Part shown: one piece after another, positions 43,774-55,234 of the stretch
Layout: each line of letters starts with the position of its first letter
Numbering within the stretch: position 1 is the stretch's first letter
Source: Rhodocollybia butyracea
Lineage: Eukaryota; Basidiomycota; Agaricomycetes; Agaricales; Omphalotaceae
Reading direction: 5' to 3'
DNA: 64,000 nucleotides
Assembly (NCBI GenBank): GCA_015501585.1
Contig: JADNRY010000089.1
Location: 62,001-126,000 of the forward strand
Made by a program: the position numbers and the translations under genes
Notes under the pieces: generated by a model
Databases searched by the model: none
Seen by the model: the letters and a program-made list of their open reading frames with translations, nothing else
What the model was told of the DNA's origin: nothing

Positions 43774-44685
43774 CTATATTCTTGCGTTGCCGTGTGGTGA
43801 GCCGTGTGGTGGTGGGCCGTGCGGTGGCGCGTTGCCGTGTGGTGGTGCGTTGCCGTGCGGGCGCAGGTCCAACATAGCACCTATAGCAGCTCTTTCGTCT
43901 GCTGTCACCAGCGCGTTGCCGTGTGGGGTTAGGAATTGCCCTATCATAACACCTACAGCAACTAGTTCTTCTTCTGTTATCGGCGGGACCCTCGCCATCA
44001 CCAAAGCTGCTGCAGCAGCTTGTTCCGCTCTTGTCCGCTGAGGAAACACCAATTTGCCCGCCTTGTTGAACAACATCTCTTTATGCTCGCTTCTAGTGTC
44101 TAATGCCACGTACCCCCGAAACTCCCTATCGTGACCTTCATGGTCGCGGCCCTTATAAACAAACCAGACTACGCGCTGGCCAAGCGCGATGGTTTGTACT
44201 TTTCGCTTGATCGGGATCGTCTTTGTAAAGAACCAAATCTTCTGTCCTACTTCTTCCACTGTGGGAAGTACTGGCGAGGGAGGTGCTACTCCTCTGGCGG
44301 CCGCTTCTCTGGCATTATCTTCATCTTGTATTCGGACTTGCAGAATAAAGTACTCAATGTGAGCTTTGACACTTTTGATAGTCTCGGCATCCACCAAGTC
44401 TTCTGTTCCTCTTTCCAGGAAGTCGACCTTAGGACCTTCATAAGGATGGTTATGTCTAAGGACATTGGGAGGATTTCGAGCGATCAGTCCAGTCACAATG
44501 GACCGTGCAGTGATCTCTTCAGAAATACTGCTCGAATCACGTCGAGCCTATAAGTAAATACACTCAGAAACCAAGCGCATGGGCAACTGAAGAACCGAAG
44601 AACTCACGGAAATTGGTTTGGCAACAGATAGGCTAGCGGATAGTAGGCATCCAAGGAGAGTGACAGCAGCAAATGCGAAGCGCAT
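43774..44685 (-). CDS. Secreted-protein family member S4, 283 aa, intact
   Basis: Exon 1 44608-44685 encodes 26 residues (signal peptide MRFAFAAVTLLGCLLSASL, ending AKPIS). Exon 2 43774-44547 begins ARRDSSSISEEITARSIVTG. The core has VEEVGQKIWFF, GQRVVWFVYKGRDHEG, GYVALDTRSEHKEMLF and GKLVFPQRTRAEQ, then an Ala-rich helix (EQAAAAALVMARV). The C-terminus is a His/Pro/Gly run of repeated PHGN(A)PP units before GNARI. It is longer than S3 and S5. S2 is a truncated near-copy. Function unknown. Confidence 0.75.
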
Positions 44686-44726
44686 CGTTGGTTTTGGAAA
44701 CGAGAGGTTTGTTTGACTAGCACGAT

Positions 44727-44744
44727 GAACTTGACCAGCAAGAT
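44727..44744 (-). promoter_or_regulatory. Conserved 5' leader motif of the S family (S4)
   Basis: ATCTTGCTGGTCAAGTTC about 45 bases before the ATG; TACTTAAA at 44771-44778 on the same strand. Confidence 0.6.
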
Positions 44745-44779
44745 GAAGGAGGCATGGGATATCAGTCATCTTTAAGTAC

Positions 44780-45954
44780 CCCGATACTACTGTGATGGAA
44801 CTCGCTTAGCATTCCGTATTTCGCTGTAACTAAAGTACAGCCTAATAGTAATACCGGCTACTACGGCTACTACGCTTGTAACATAGTGCGGGGCCGCCGT
44901 GAGCCTGAAGATGCACCTGTGGTCACAGGTGGTCACCAGATGAGTTTCAGCCCATGATTTGGCATTGAAGAAGGGTGAAACCCTAGGTAGGGCCGGTGAA
45001 ACCTAGCCCGGATACTACACTCGAAGAAACTCGTTTGTGAATTAAGGTGAAATCGTCGTTTGATTTTGGGACATTGCGCCACTTCTCGATGTGCTCGATG
45101 CCAACGTCCAAGGTCACTCGATGCGTACGAAATCCTTTGGAATATATCGATACTTAGAAAAGAAAACACTTGGTCTCTAAGGGTCGACCTCGAGATCCTG
45201 ATCACGCGTCGTGTTGATGTTGGGAATTGCAGGATTCGTTTGGGGTGCTTCACTGCTTGCTTATCGGGTTTGGTCTGGGGATTGGCATTAGCTATGGTTT
45301 CTCTTTTTCGCTTTCGACCAGTGCTATCATAGCATATATCAGCATATACCCGACTACCTTCCACTAGTACTACCTAAAGCCTTACTTATACTATATTCTA
45401 CTACAAATCTACTGCTCGGGTCTTTATTACTCGCTTTACCGGCCGATTTGTCGTCTTCACAACGTCTTCATGATATTATAGCTCTGATTAGATCCGCCGC
45501 AGTGAATAGGTAGTACTTGCTTGAGTTACTGCTGTTTTTATTGTGCATGACTTTCCTCCAAAGGAAACACGATCCAAATTCTGGATCGAACGCTGAAAGC
45601 CAAGGCCTCCATTAAAGGAGTCCGTGTTTCTGGTTGACGCTGTACGAAACCTAGTACAACCCAAGTTGTGAGGAGGGAACCGGCAAAGGTTCCATCGAGC
45701 ACGCCATGGCCCACGCTACATATTGCGTTTATATGTGTGCTGTAGATGCGAATTGGTCAACTCGGTCGTGAACTAGTCCATGGTGACATCCATGTCAAGA
45801 AGAGGGCTCAGAACAGTTCTCTATCTCCCTCTTTGTGATGGGTACCAACAACTTACAAGGACTTCAATGATCAAAGTTCAAATTTCAAGCTAGATTAAGT
45901 ATGTAGCCATATAGCTGCCTTCTCCCCGTCTGCCTCAGATACACTCATCTCAGC
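44780..45954. other. Spacer between S5 and S4: shared flanks, no gene
   Basis: About 44790-44930 resembles the sequence upstream of S5 (46740-46815). 45480-45600 is a worn copy of repeat R. 45700-45905 is the family 3' flank motif. The minus-strand frame at 44933-45364 has no domain and I do not call it. Confidence 0.5.
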
Positions 45955-46612
45955 CTACTGTTTCTTTTCGCCCGTTTTCGCCTTTACGACTGGTGACTTG
46001 GGGAACTTCATCAACTCAGATATAACTTCGGACTCCTCGTCTGTGTACTGTCTGGGAAACACAATCTGTGCCTTCGAGTCGAATAATACTCCTCTAGTAT
46101 CCGTGTATGTGTCTAATGATACATACCCGGGACATAGCTCGTCGGCGCATGTATATGTGAACCAGACTAGTCGCCGACCCGAGAGTCCTACGTTCATTAC
46201 TTTGGGCTTCGTAGTCACTGTCTCGAAAAACGATATCTCCGCGCCTGTCAGTGAAGGAATTACTTTGCCTTCTTGTGCCCTTTTCATGAGCTCCTTAATC
46301 CACTTTTCGACAAATCCGAAGACCCGTTCCTCTAATTCGGAGATAGTTGTTCCTTCAGGTTTTGGGAGTTTAACCACGAATTCGACGGCTACAGTAGGAG
46401 GAGTATTGCGGGGGGCGATCAGTCTAGTACTGGACCGAGCACTGATCTCTTCGGAAATACCGCTCAAATCACGTCGAGCCTAAGTATAAACGCTCAGAAA
46501 CACGCATGGGCAGCTGAAGAACTGAAAAACTCACGGAAATCGGTTTGGCAACAGATATGCCAGTGAAGAGCAGGCATCCGAAGAGCGTGACTGCAGCAAA
46601 CACGAAGCGCAT
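45955..46612 (-). CDS. Secreted-protein family member S5, 200 aa, intact
   Basis: Exon 1 46535-46612 encodes 26 residues (signal peptide MRFVFAAVTLFGCLLFTGI, ending AKPIS); exon 2 45955-46479 starts ARRDLSGISEEISARSSTRL. The core has VEKWIKELMKRAQEGKVIPS, GRRLVWFTYTCAD, GYVSLDTYTDTRGVLFDSKA and IVFPRQYTDEE. The tail is short and Lys-rich. It is the most diverged member and has neither the S3 repeats nor the S4 His/Pro run, so it probably shows the minimal family architecture. Function unknown. Confidence 0.75.
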
Positions 46613-46660
46613 TATTGGTCTTTGAGACGAGAGAGAGGTTTGATGTTTGACTAGCGCGAT

Positions 46661-46678
46661 GAACTTGACCAGCAAGAT
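46661..46678 (-). promoter_or_regulatory. Conserved 5' leader motif of the S family (S5)
   Basis: ATCTTGCTGGTCAAGTTC about 50 bases before the ATG; TACTTAAA at 46705-46712 on the same strand. Confidence 0.6.
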
Positions 46679-46712
46679 GAGGCAGACATGAGATATCAGT
46701 TATCTTTAAGTA

Positions 46713-47157
46713 CCCCAACATTCGGCCGGGGTTTCGTGTTCCGCTGTACAGCCTGCTCTAACCTTGGCTCTAACACAGAGTAGGCCGCCGTGAGACTGAT
46801 GAATGTGACCAGACTAGTGTGCACATTTTACGACCGACAAAAGGATCGCAGACTGAGAATACCGTACGTTGTTCCTCGTCATGGGTGCCCAACGCTGCCA
46901 GAACTTCCGAAGAGGTCGTTTGGTTGTAGTCCGGCAAAACCTCGGCAAACGGACCTAATTTTAAATTTAAGAAGTTACGCCGCGTGATCGCCAAGTGTTT
47001 CCTTTTATATCCATAATCTTTCAAAAAGGATTTCGAGTGCATTTGAGCGACCATCCTTCCTCATCTCAATACTAGTACTACTTTAAAGAGTCATACATAG
47101 TCTGAAAGACTTTTCTACTGTCTCTACTCCCCAAAAAAACGAGAAATCAAATATTCA
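46713..47157. other. Intergenic, edge of the repeat-rich island
   Basis: The first ~100 bases are the shared upstream region of the S family. Nothing else is recognised. Confidence 0.4.
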
Positions 47158-47984
47158 AGCTTGATCAAACGCATCGACTAGGGTTTCATCGGCAAACATC
47201 TCACTCGTGTCCTCACTGCAGCTTATACCGCATGGTCCTGACCCGTCTCCGGTCCATGCGATCCCCAGCGAAAATAGGACCGCTAGCCGACTCGGGGCGG
47301 CTGCACAAGAAGCCGGGCTTGCGACAGCCACAGTCAACGGTCTGTGGGGGTCTGCTATTCCAAAGATCGTCGCTACTCTCACTCGCATCCCTTGCCCTTG
47401 GCTGAACATTTAGTTTCGTTTCAAGTCCGTGCGTCGGCCCTCCTGGTGTTTGGAATTCGGTTTTGTCTTTGGTTTCTCCTAGGGGAAAGGTTTCAGAATG
47501 CCCAGTGATTTCCTTCCCCTCAGTCGTTTGTATCGCGCTTCTTGATGGTACATCTTTTGTGTTTATGTACGGTTCGTATACATGCAGGCCGTACTGGGGT
47601 TCCGTACTGGCTACACAAGTCGTTGACACACCATTCCAGTATTGGCCTCGCCTTTCTAAACTCTCTCTTGCATGTAGTAGTTCATCGCCCGTTGATCAAA
47701 TATCCTCATGTTGCTTCGACACTTGCCAACCAAGCTGTACCTCTGACCATGCCACAGTTGGTTTGAGCTCAACTTCGGCCCCTCGAAGGATGCTGCGCGA
47801 CCTGAGCGCTGAGCATCAAAAGATATTCAGTCGCAGGTTCAACCGAAGAAGTCGACGCAGATGTGGCAACCGTGACTAAGGACGGAAGGAAGGAAGATAG
47901 CTTGAGGACCGATAGGTCAGGGTAAAGACAATGGCGCTGGATCAGATACGGAACGGTGGCTGAGAATTGCTGTCCGAGCGTCAC
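47158..47984 (-). CDS. Possible small gene, unrecognised
   Basis: Several minus-strand frames here have coding-like composition: 47769-47984 (Ser/Thr/Val-rich start), 47213-47629, and 47158-47409 with the hydrophobic stretch AVLFSLGIAW and a natural-looking end ETLVDAFDQA. They could be exons of one protein, but I cannot fix the splice sites and know no family. It lies ~170 bases downstream of the RFA1 stop on the same strand. Confidence 0.25.
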
Positions 47985-48151
47985 TCGAGAAACCTTGGTC
48001 GTGGAGTTCGAGCCTGATATGGGGACGCGTTTGGGTTTGTCCCTTGACGAGGGAGGACATATTCATTCATTAATACAGGAAATCGACCAAGTAAGTGTTA
48101 TCATACACAAAAAATTACATGCTAATAGAAGTTCAAGTCTGCGATGAGAGA

Positions 48152-50492
48152 TCATCCCAAAGTCATGCTGTCAAAGTCCGCAGTGAAATCCTTTTGCCCC
48201 CACGGAGTCTCCATCAAGGTCAGAAGGGCCTCACACTCCTCTTTGTAATCCAACGGGAGGATACGAGAGACCCCGTACCTTATCCGACTGTTATCCTGTA
48301 ATGCGTAGACTCCATCAGCAACTAATTGCGACAGAGAAATAAGGCAAGAACATACGTTATAAGAATCGCGTTTGGCACGCAGAAGGAAGTTGTACGTCTT
48401 GAAGCATGACTTGTATAAAATATGATTATACTGGCCGTCATCACGTTCCTGTTGTATGGTCAACAAAATTGAAATTGTTCCAGCATCTCAAGTCGGTGAG
48501 ACTTACCTTGATTTCTACAACTTCATCCGCCTTCTTGTCAAAAATAACCTCTCCAACTTCGTTGAACCCTTGGAACCAGAGCTGGCCCGTAGGGTCAGAG
48601 ACGGCGAACGTCATAATGTATCTGAACGAAAAAGCTCAACCTAAATAATCGAGGTTATTTTGAAAAGATATACACACCGGTAAACAGGTTTCGGCCATGT
48701 CTTGTCGCACTTTTCACATCGCCAGCTTCCTCCCTCTTCGACAACCTTCTTGTTACAGACCTCGCAAGCAGCATATGCGATGTTCTCTCCTCGAATATGC
48801 ATGATTGTGGCTTTGGTGGAGAAATAAACAGGCTTTTCTTCCGATTCAGGAATACGATTGGCCTCCAGTTTCATTTCGAGCAGAGGTTTTACCTCGGATC
48901 GGGTGAAACCACCACCCGCTCCACCCGAAAAGCTGCCAGTGCCGGTATGCGATTGGAATGATGCATTGTTCCCGGACGAGTCGTACCAGCCACGAAGAGA
49001 ATGCGATTCCGGGATATCGGGGTTTTGGGTCATGGTGGAAGTGGCGATCATACCAAGAGAGCGACCTATATGTATGATTCAGCGCGCGCAATTTCAAGAA
49101 GATGAAAAAATCCGAACCATTGAAATCGCCTACTCTCACTCCCTTGAACGCGATGACTGGGTTTTGCTCGTCAGGTGTGAACCCTTCAGCTTGGTTTCCC
49201 CAGAGGGTCAACCTCACAGAATATTCAGACCTGTCGACCAGCGTCAACTCTCTCTTCTTCAACTAGTGAGAGTCAGTCAGCTACGGAGTCAAAATTCGCT
49301 TGAAAACTTACCTGGCGACTGGTGGCTTTGGAAGTAATCTCACTGACATCGCTATATTCCTTAAGGATACCAATAACATCTGATCGAATGATAAGAACCA
49401 GGTAGCTTCTAGATAGGAAAAACTCACCGCAAGTAGAGTCTTTGGAAAGTTCTTGGAGTTCCTGCAGGCTCACGAAGCTGTATTTTATCATCGGAAGGTT
49501 CGTCGTCTCCAAACACTTTTGTGAAGGGTTAGAGAATCAATGAATCGACGAGTGTCAGTCTCGACGAACCTCCTCGACTTCAGTATTTCTTTCCAGGTTG
49601 ATCTCGTAGTCGTTCATAACATTGGAGAACTTTTTCTTCGCAAGATTCACTTTCCCTTTCGAGACATAGTAAACCTTGCCTTCCTCGAGTTTCGGGTACA
49701 ACGTCTCGGCTACTTGATTGAAGGCAGTCGCTCGGATTTCACCAGTCTCGTCCATTAGTGTCACGTTGAATAACTTTCCCTCTCCACGCTGAGTTGAATA
49801 GTTTTTCAAGTCTGATTTTTGTGTCACTCGCGCTTTGATAGTCCAGTTGTTCTGATAAGGGCTAAGACCTTCAATCGGATGCCAATTAGTTTTGGCGGCA
49901 GTACGACTAGCAGCAGGCTGAGCACTAGTACTCGAAGTCGGTTGGGCTGCCTTCTCTGCCTTCTCTGGTTTTCCTGGCGCTGGCGCTGGCGTCGGTGCCG
50001 CAGAACCAGGCGCAGGATCCAAAGAAATGGGATCTCCGATTTTTACATCTTCTTGACCGAGAACACGTAGCGTCATCAAGATGAGAAGTCTAGATCGTTG
50101 TTAGAGATGACTGGAAATTAAAGAGAAAAGCTCGTCGCGTACCGTTTCTCCTGCACATAGTTACATGACATCCTTTCCAAAGAGATTACAGTGAATCTTT
50201 GAATGTGTTTCTCAGATACCATATCATTTAGCTGAGTGGCGAGCATGGCCTGTAGAAAGTGCGTGCCGTCTGACAAGACAACACGGTAACGGTCTGCAGG
50301 TGAATTGGGAGTCGCTTCGTTTTGTTTACTACCGACTTTTTTCAAAGAAAGGATCTGGAGAGTATGAGGGCTGCCAAAGAGCTCTTCATCGTTGGGGGTA
50401 GCAGTATGGAGCTGAAGGCAAACACCGGCGTCAAGTTGGTAAGACATAGTGGTCAACGAAAAAGTTATCGTGACAAGCGCGTTTTGTGACAT
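48152..50492 (-). CDS. rfa1: Replication factor A large subunit (RPA70/Rfa1)
   Basis: Single-stranded-DNA-binding subunit of heterotrimeric RPA, nuclear, needed for replication, repair and checkpoint signalling. Exons in order on the minus strand encode: the N-terminal OB fold (LDAGVCLQLHTATP ... YVQEKR); a short LLILMTLRVLG exon; a Pro/Ala-rich linker; DBD-A (NWTIKARVTQKSDLKNY, FNVTLMDETGEIRATAFN); DBD-B (ELTLVDRSEYSVRLTLWGNQ); DBD-C with the zinc ribbon ACEVCNKKV ... WRCEKCDKTW; then DPTGQLWFQGFNEVGE; and the end RIRYGVSRILPLDYKEEC to a stop at 48152. Two ATGs are possible, 50492 or 50447 (MSYQLDAG); the second fits the family start better. It appears intact. Confidence 0.92.
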
Positions 50493-50604
50493 GGTAGATG
50501 ATTAATAATCACGTGATATAAACGCGCTCGTTGCGTTGCCGGGCCGCCAATGCAAACTTCAAACCGCTTCAGATAAGTACAGACTCTGAGAGAATCTGGG
50601 ATCT

Positions 50605-50780
50605 TGGCATTCTAATACTACACAAAATAAATAGTGGTACGCTAACAGTGACTATATTACTTAGCTTTCTAATACTACACGAAATAAATAGTGGCACACT
50701 AACTGGCAGTGGCTTTACTAAATCTTGGCTTTCTAATACTACACGAAATAAATAAATACACTAACAGTGGTTATACTAAA
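50605..50780 (+). repeat. ~65-bp tandem repeat, about three copies
   Basis: Repeated unit around CTTTCTAATACTACACGAAA, followed by TAAATAGTG and (A)CACTAACAGTGG, beginning near 50610, 50668 and 50730. It lies between the rfa1 start and the IDO stop. Confidence 0.7.
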
Positions 50781-50946
50781 ACTAGAATGAGAAGTTGTCT
50801 CTTATGCTACAGTAATTGATTATACTCAACAGTAAATATAGAAAAATGTTTCGACGATTGCGTAATTATAGTCTTAAGTTAGGTTGTACGGAATATCCTG
50901 GGGATCTGGTTTGTAAAAAATACCTGTTGGGGGGGAGTGCCTAGAG

Positions 50947-52437
50947 TCAGATGCTGCTACGTGCGGTGGCGTCTCTACCTGCTTTCAAAAGAGTAGCCAA
51001 CTCCATCCCACCTGTCCCTCGAATAGGCTCGCGTCTCTGGGGTCTGGCGGCCTCCATCCTCAAAGCCTGTCGCTCCATCATGCCAACCGCTGGGCAAGCG
51101 GACCGGGGATTTGTCGTCTTGGACATATTCACAACGTACAAACAAGCCACTCGCATATGCAGGCTGCGTAATTTTTTCAATGCTGCTATCGCATTGTTGT
51201 ACGGCTCCCGGAGGCTAGGTGTGCGTTGTGCTAAGTCTCGTAAGGGACGAGGGGACTTTTCGAGATGCTCCAAGTATGCACGATGTTTTCCCAACATGTA
51301 ATGTCTCATGCGGTCCATAAAACCGTGATCCGACCTCTTGTTCTCTGCGCTAGGAGCTGGGTAACGCTTTTTGAGAAGCTTGTGGTCGATATCCAGGAAG
51401 ATATCTAGTGCATGCATCACTGTGCTCTGTCCCCCGGAAGGCCCACTCGTGTATCGGAGTTCAGGTGTATTTGGATCGACTCCTTCGTAAATCCATCCAG
51501 GATGAGAAGGGCCTTTGGCGTCGCTGCCTGCCTCCCATGGACGTATGTCCCAGTAAAAGACATGGGGATCGCAATTGCTTCTCATTGACTGAATAAGATC
51601 ACTAATCTCATCAATGATGGCTGTGAGACGCGTAAGGTCTCTCGCAACCTTAAAGATTGAAGTGAAGTCATCGAGGTTTGGAATACGGTTATATTCCTCG
51701 ATAATGCGGAGTATTTGTGTCCCATGCAACTCTACTGCGGCCTGAACTTGATAGAAATGTTGCTCATCATCAGTTCCAGAGAATGAATGAGCAAGCTTCA
51801 TGTTGTTGATTGTGACTGGCTGATCGGGGTTTATCAGTTCCCAGTTCCAGGTGATGGTATCCGCAAAGGTAATGACTGGAGCAATACCGAGGGCCCTTGA
51901 TACTTCTACCAAAGGAACAGCAAGAGATTCAGGAACCCTCTTTGCAGTCGGAGGGGAGGTAGGGACCATCGAGTGGACATAGTATTGCACAAGCCATGCG
52001 AGTACTACATGAGCTCGCTGTAGAAGACGGGGAGAGTTCAATTCCTTGAGTTGTTGCACGCTCAATGCTGGTCCCTGAAAATTGCTAATCTCAGTACTAC
52101 TCTCGAATGAATTAATTGAATGGCTTACAATCGATCGTACCCTCTCTCTCCAGGCTTCCCCGGAAGCGCGTAGTGCCAGTGCCTCATCGGAGTTGTCGTC
52201 CCCTAGTCTCAGGACTTCCGGGGCCTCCGACAACGCGTCTTCCCAGTTCTTGTACTCGGCTGGGAGACGTGGCAAGGGCTGTGGGGGGACAAACCCCGTA
52301 ACCGGATCTATGTCAAATAAGCATTGAGGTCGAACTACTTCTTTCGTTCGTCGTCCGTACACAAGGAGAGAGTTTAGAGTGGATAAGAGGATATACGGAA
52401 GTGCACTTGGCGACGGCAGTAATTGTGTGATATCCAT
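50947..52437 (-). CDS. bna2: Indoleamine 2,3-dioxygenase, 496 aa, intronless
   Basis: Heme dioxygenase opening the indole ring of tryptophan to N-formylkynurenine, the first step of the kynurenine route to NAD. The single exon has the family landmarks: LAWLVQYYVHSM (helical N-domain), an ITWNWEL block, YRTIP-like IPNLDDFTSIF, the active-site loop GPSGGQST followed by LDIFLDI, the proximal-heme His at 385 in GKHRAYLEHL, and the C-terminal GTGGMELATLLKAGRDAT. It is longer than animal IDO because of an N-terminal extension with a hydrophobic stretch (ALPYILLSTLNSLLVYG) and an insertion around 95-110. No introns, unlike its neighbours. Confidence 0.9.
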   Translation of the reverse strand: MDITQLLPSPSALPYILLSTLNSLLVYGRRTKEVVRPQCLFDIDPVTGFVPPQPLPRLPAEYKNWEDALSEAPEVLRLGDDNSDEALALRASGEAWRERVRSIVSHSINSFESSTEISNFQGPALSVQQLKELNSPRLLQRAHVVLAWLVQYYVHSMVPTSPPTAKRVPESLAVPLVEVSRALGIAPVITFADTITWNWELINPDQPVTINNMKLAHSFSGTDDEQHFYQVQAAVELHGTQILRIIEEYNRIPNLDDFTSIFKVARDLTRLTAIIDEISDLIQSMRSNCDPHVFYWDIRPWEAGSDAKGPSHPGWIYEGVDPNTPELRYTSGPSGGQSTVMHALDIFLDIDHKLLKKRYPAPSAENKRSDHGFMDRMRHYMLGKHRAYLEHLEKSPRPLRDLAQRTPSLREPYNNAIAALKKLRSLHMRVACLYVVNMSKTTNPRSACPAVGMMERQALRMEAARPQRREPIRGTGGMELATLLKAGRDATARSSI

Positions 52438-53365
52438 TAGATGAGTTGCTCAGAAAGAGTGGTGATAGTGTGCAATGTCTGTATGCGTCCTTCGTATCGT
52501 ACTTTCTGGTCCCTCCCCAACAACTCTTACGCTTTATAGTCGGGGAGGCGACCAGGGGATCCTAGTGACTCAATATGAAACAACAGCTAATAGCCATTTC
52601 ACTGGGCTGTTATCCCATCAGTTCAAGTCAACGCAGTCGGTCGTTGCATTCAGGCTGAGTTGTCTGAACAAAAATTGGATGGATCTAGTTCGATTCGTGT
52701 CGATACACGGCCAAAGAGAAACGTATTCATCATTGCAAGCTCTCTCGCGGCTCAGTTGATGGAAGTGGCTATGCTTACCTGTCTCCGTCCAGATCCAGCT
52801 TTTTGCTTTTACATCTGTGACAAAGATTGATCACGCCCTATATGGCTCTGCTTGTTCAGTACTCGAAAGCGGATGCAGAGTGCAAAGTTACGATCACCGA
52901 TAGCCTTACGATAGTCGCAGGTGTTGAAGAGCTTCGCTATCCGCCTCAGCACCGAAGTTTTGGGAGCCAACCTAATTGCTGTAGACTTCAGAGCGCCTGC
53001 TGTCTAAACTACATAGAGGACGCCTTGGTCCGATCCAAATATCTGGTATATTGGGCATTTTCAGTTTTTTCCACCTCAAACTGCTCCGATCCCTTTCCGT
53101 CGGAAGTCAGTGCCGTCATCATGATGAACAGACCGACACGCCGCCAGGTCCCTTGTGCTCGTTATGGTTATGACCTGGGCGCTTGCTAGGAACGGTAAAT
53201 TTCTACCGATGGTCTAACCGCCGGGGTCAACAGAAATAACAACTCGATGCTGAATGGTATGTCTTACTCTTGGCTGCTTTTAGTCTTCCATGGTTCATGG
53301 TTTATGAAATCGAATTAGGATACACCTACAACGTCAACGTAGAAACATGATTACTGGCTGTTTGT
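52438..53365. other. Intergenic, no supported gene
   Basis: This is the upstream region of the IDO gene on one side and the 3' flank of the CoA-hydrolase gene on the other. The frames at 52475-52759 and 52827-53189 show no domain. Confidence 0.4.
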
Positions 53366-55194
53366 TTATGGAAGCTGTGGGGAATGTATCCACTTCAACC
53401 ATACCCGATTTCCATCTGAGTTATCAATAAGCTCGCATTTGCGAGTCGCGACTTCCTTCACCTTTTCGCTGACACCCATTTTCCCATCTCTGATGCTCTC
53501 GAACAAAGACACAAGTTCCTGGAGTGTTACACCAGTATCGCCGCCTTGGGGATGTTCCCCGGTGACCATGTCTCGAATCTCATTCTCTGTGGGCAGTGCA
53601 AACTCGGTATAGTCGCGAGGATCTTGTGTAACAAAAGGGTGCTGGAACTCAGGCACCGACTTCAAGTGAGGCGAATTTAGGTCGAATAGCCCGTCCACAA
53701 TATCCTCGGTGACCTCTTCCAATGTTGCCGGAGACCAATTAGCCCGCCCCGTCTTCATTTTTTCGACCACTACAAAGTTGATGCCGGTTTGGAAATCGGG
53801 ACTTGCTCCATTCTACAAGATAGTTAGAGTGTTACAGGTGGTCGGTGATCAAACTCACACAAAGAGCTGCAGCTATTCTGTATTCCATTTCCAGCGCTTC
53901 TTTGAGAGAAAGACTCTTTCCCAGTCGGATTGCGCGCAACGCTACTTTGAGACTCGTTGGACTGCGAAGGTTAATGGATTCAAGTGTTCTTGACGCCCAC
54001 TTACTGACTGATGTGTCAGCGTGATACACAAGCGCGTTTAGGTCTTCAACAATTTCCTCCACCTTGTTGTGACGGAAGGAGAAATCCAAGGCTGCGCGTA
54101 CAGGTCCAACAAGCTCGGACGCCATCGTGTCGGTTTGCTCTGGTTCAGATCTGTTTTCCTCGATTATGTCGTTTACTTGCTCAAAGGTCGGATCCTCAAG
54201 CGTTGAGATGCTTTCGAGTAGCATTGGTACCCGTCTTGACGGAATAAAGTGAGTAGCCAACCCATGTTCACTGAAGCGCCGATCAGAATATTTCAACGGA
54301 TTAATTTTGTGATTTTCACTCACAACACTGCCCTTCCCTTCAAGATATCCCCAGTTAGCGCCAAGTAAGTACCCAATTCACCATCCAGTCTTGAAAGATA
54401 ATGACTGGCGCCGACATCTGGACAGTATCCTATCTTTGTTTCTGGCATCGCAAAAACTGTATTCTCGGTAGCCACGCGAAACGAGGCTGGTGCCGAAAGT
54501 CCAACACCGCCACCCACTAAAGTTCTGCCATCAGGAAAGCACAGAAATCCGTTATATTGCACTGACTGGTGATCCCATCCATGATAGCTACGTATGGTTT
54601 GTCCAATGTTGACAGAATGTAGTCTAGAGCAAATCTGGTAAAGTAGCGTGAGCATCATAAACACAGTTGCATTATTGCATACTCTTTGTGAAAAAACTCG
54701 ATAGCTTTTGCCCTTGTTTTTGGGTCCGAAGCATCACGAACCACGGCTAACACGTAGATGAGCAACGGGTTGACTCGAGCGTGGCTCTGCTTACTTTCAA
54801 CATCACCACCAGCACAGAAGGCCCGTCCTTCGCCACTTCCCCATATTACACCGCATAGGTTTGAATTCCTCCACTCCTAACCCGTCGTTAGAACACATTG
54901 GCCGCGTTTCATCCAGCAAGGCGTTCTGACCTCAATTTTGGCTTGAATAAGCTCTATCATTGGCTGGTTCAGCGAGTTTAGTTTGGCGGGGCGGTTCAGC
55001 TTGAATATTCGCGCTGAGAGCGTCGATTCGAACAGTACCAGAGGCTAAACATTTTTCATGACGCGGTTTTCGTGTAAAGTATAGATACTGACCTGCTCAG
55101 AGGCCGAAGAACTTGTCATATGGCGAGTGATTGCTTGAGTTCGTTGGACTGCCTTTCTGGACATGCCCTTTTTCAGGAAAAAGGAAGAAAACAT
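53366..55194 (-). CDS. ehd3: 3-hydroxyisobutyryl-CoA hydrolase, mitochondrial
   Basis: Crotonase-fold thioesterase that releases 3-hydroxyisobutyrate in valine breakdown. Coding blocks on the minus strand: a basic, Ser-rich N-terminus ([20 protein letters not shown]) fitting a mitochondrial presequence; [31 protein letters not shown] (oxyanion hole); [40 protein letters not shown] with the catalytic Glu region; [10 protein letters not shown]; a long helical C-terminal part; and the end [10 protein letters not shown]...WIHSPQLP. Exons are separated by short introns. Start candidates are 55194 (MFSSFF) and 55164 (MSRK). The gene is divergent from tubulin cofactor E, with only ~40-110 bases between starts. 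The symbol is that of the yeast homologue. Confidence 0.88.
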
Positions 55195-55234
55195 TTTCAG
55201 CTGCTGTCGTGAGCCGGCTGAAGAAAGCCGGTCA

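Noticed and set aside
44933..45364. 143-aa minus-strand frame between S4 and S5
   Set aside because: No signal peptide or motif; falls in shared flanking repeat sequence.
47956..48147. Plus-strand frame reading VVEFEPDMGTRLGLSLDEGG
   Set aside because: Protein-like for ~40 residues only, with no start or splice continuation that I can support.
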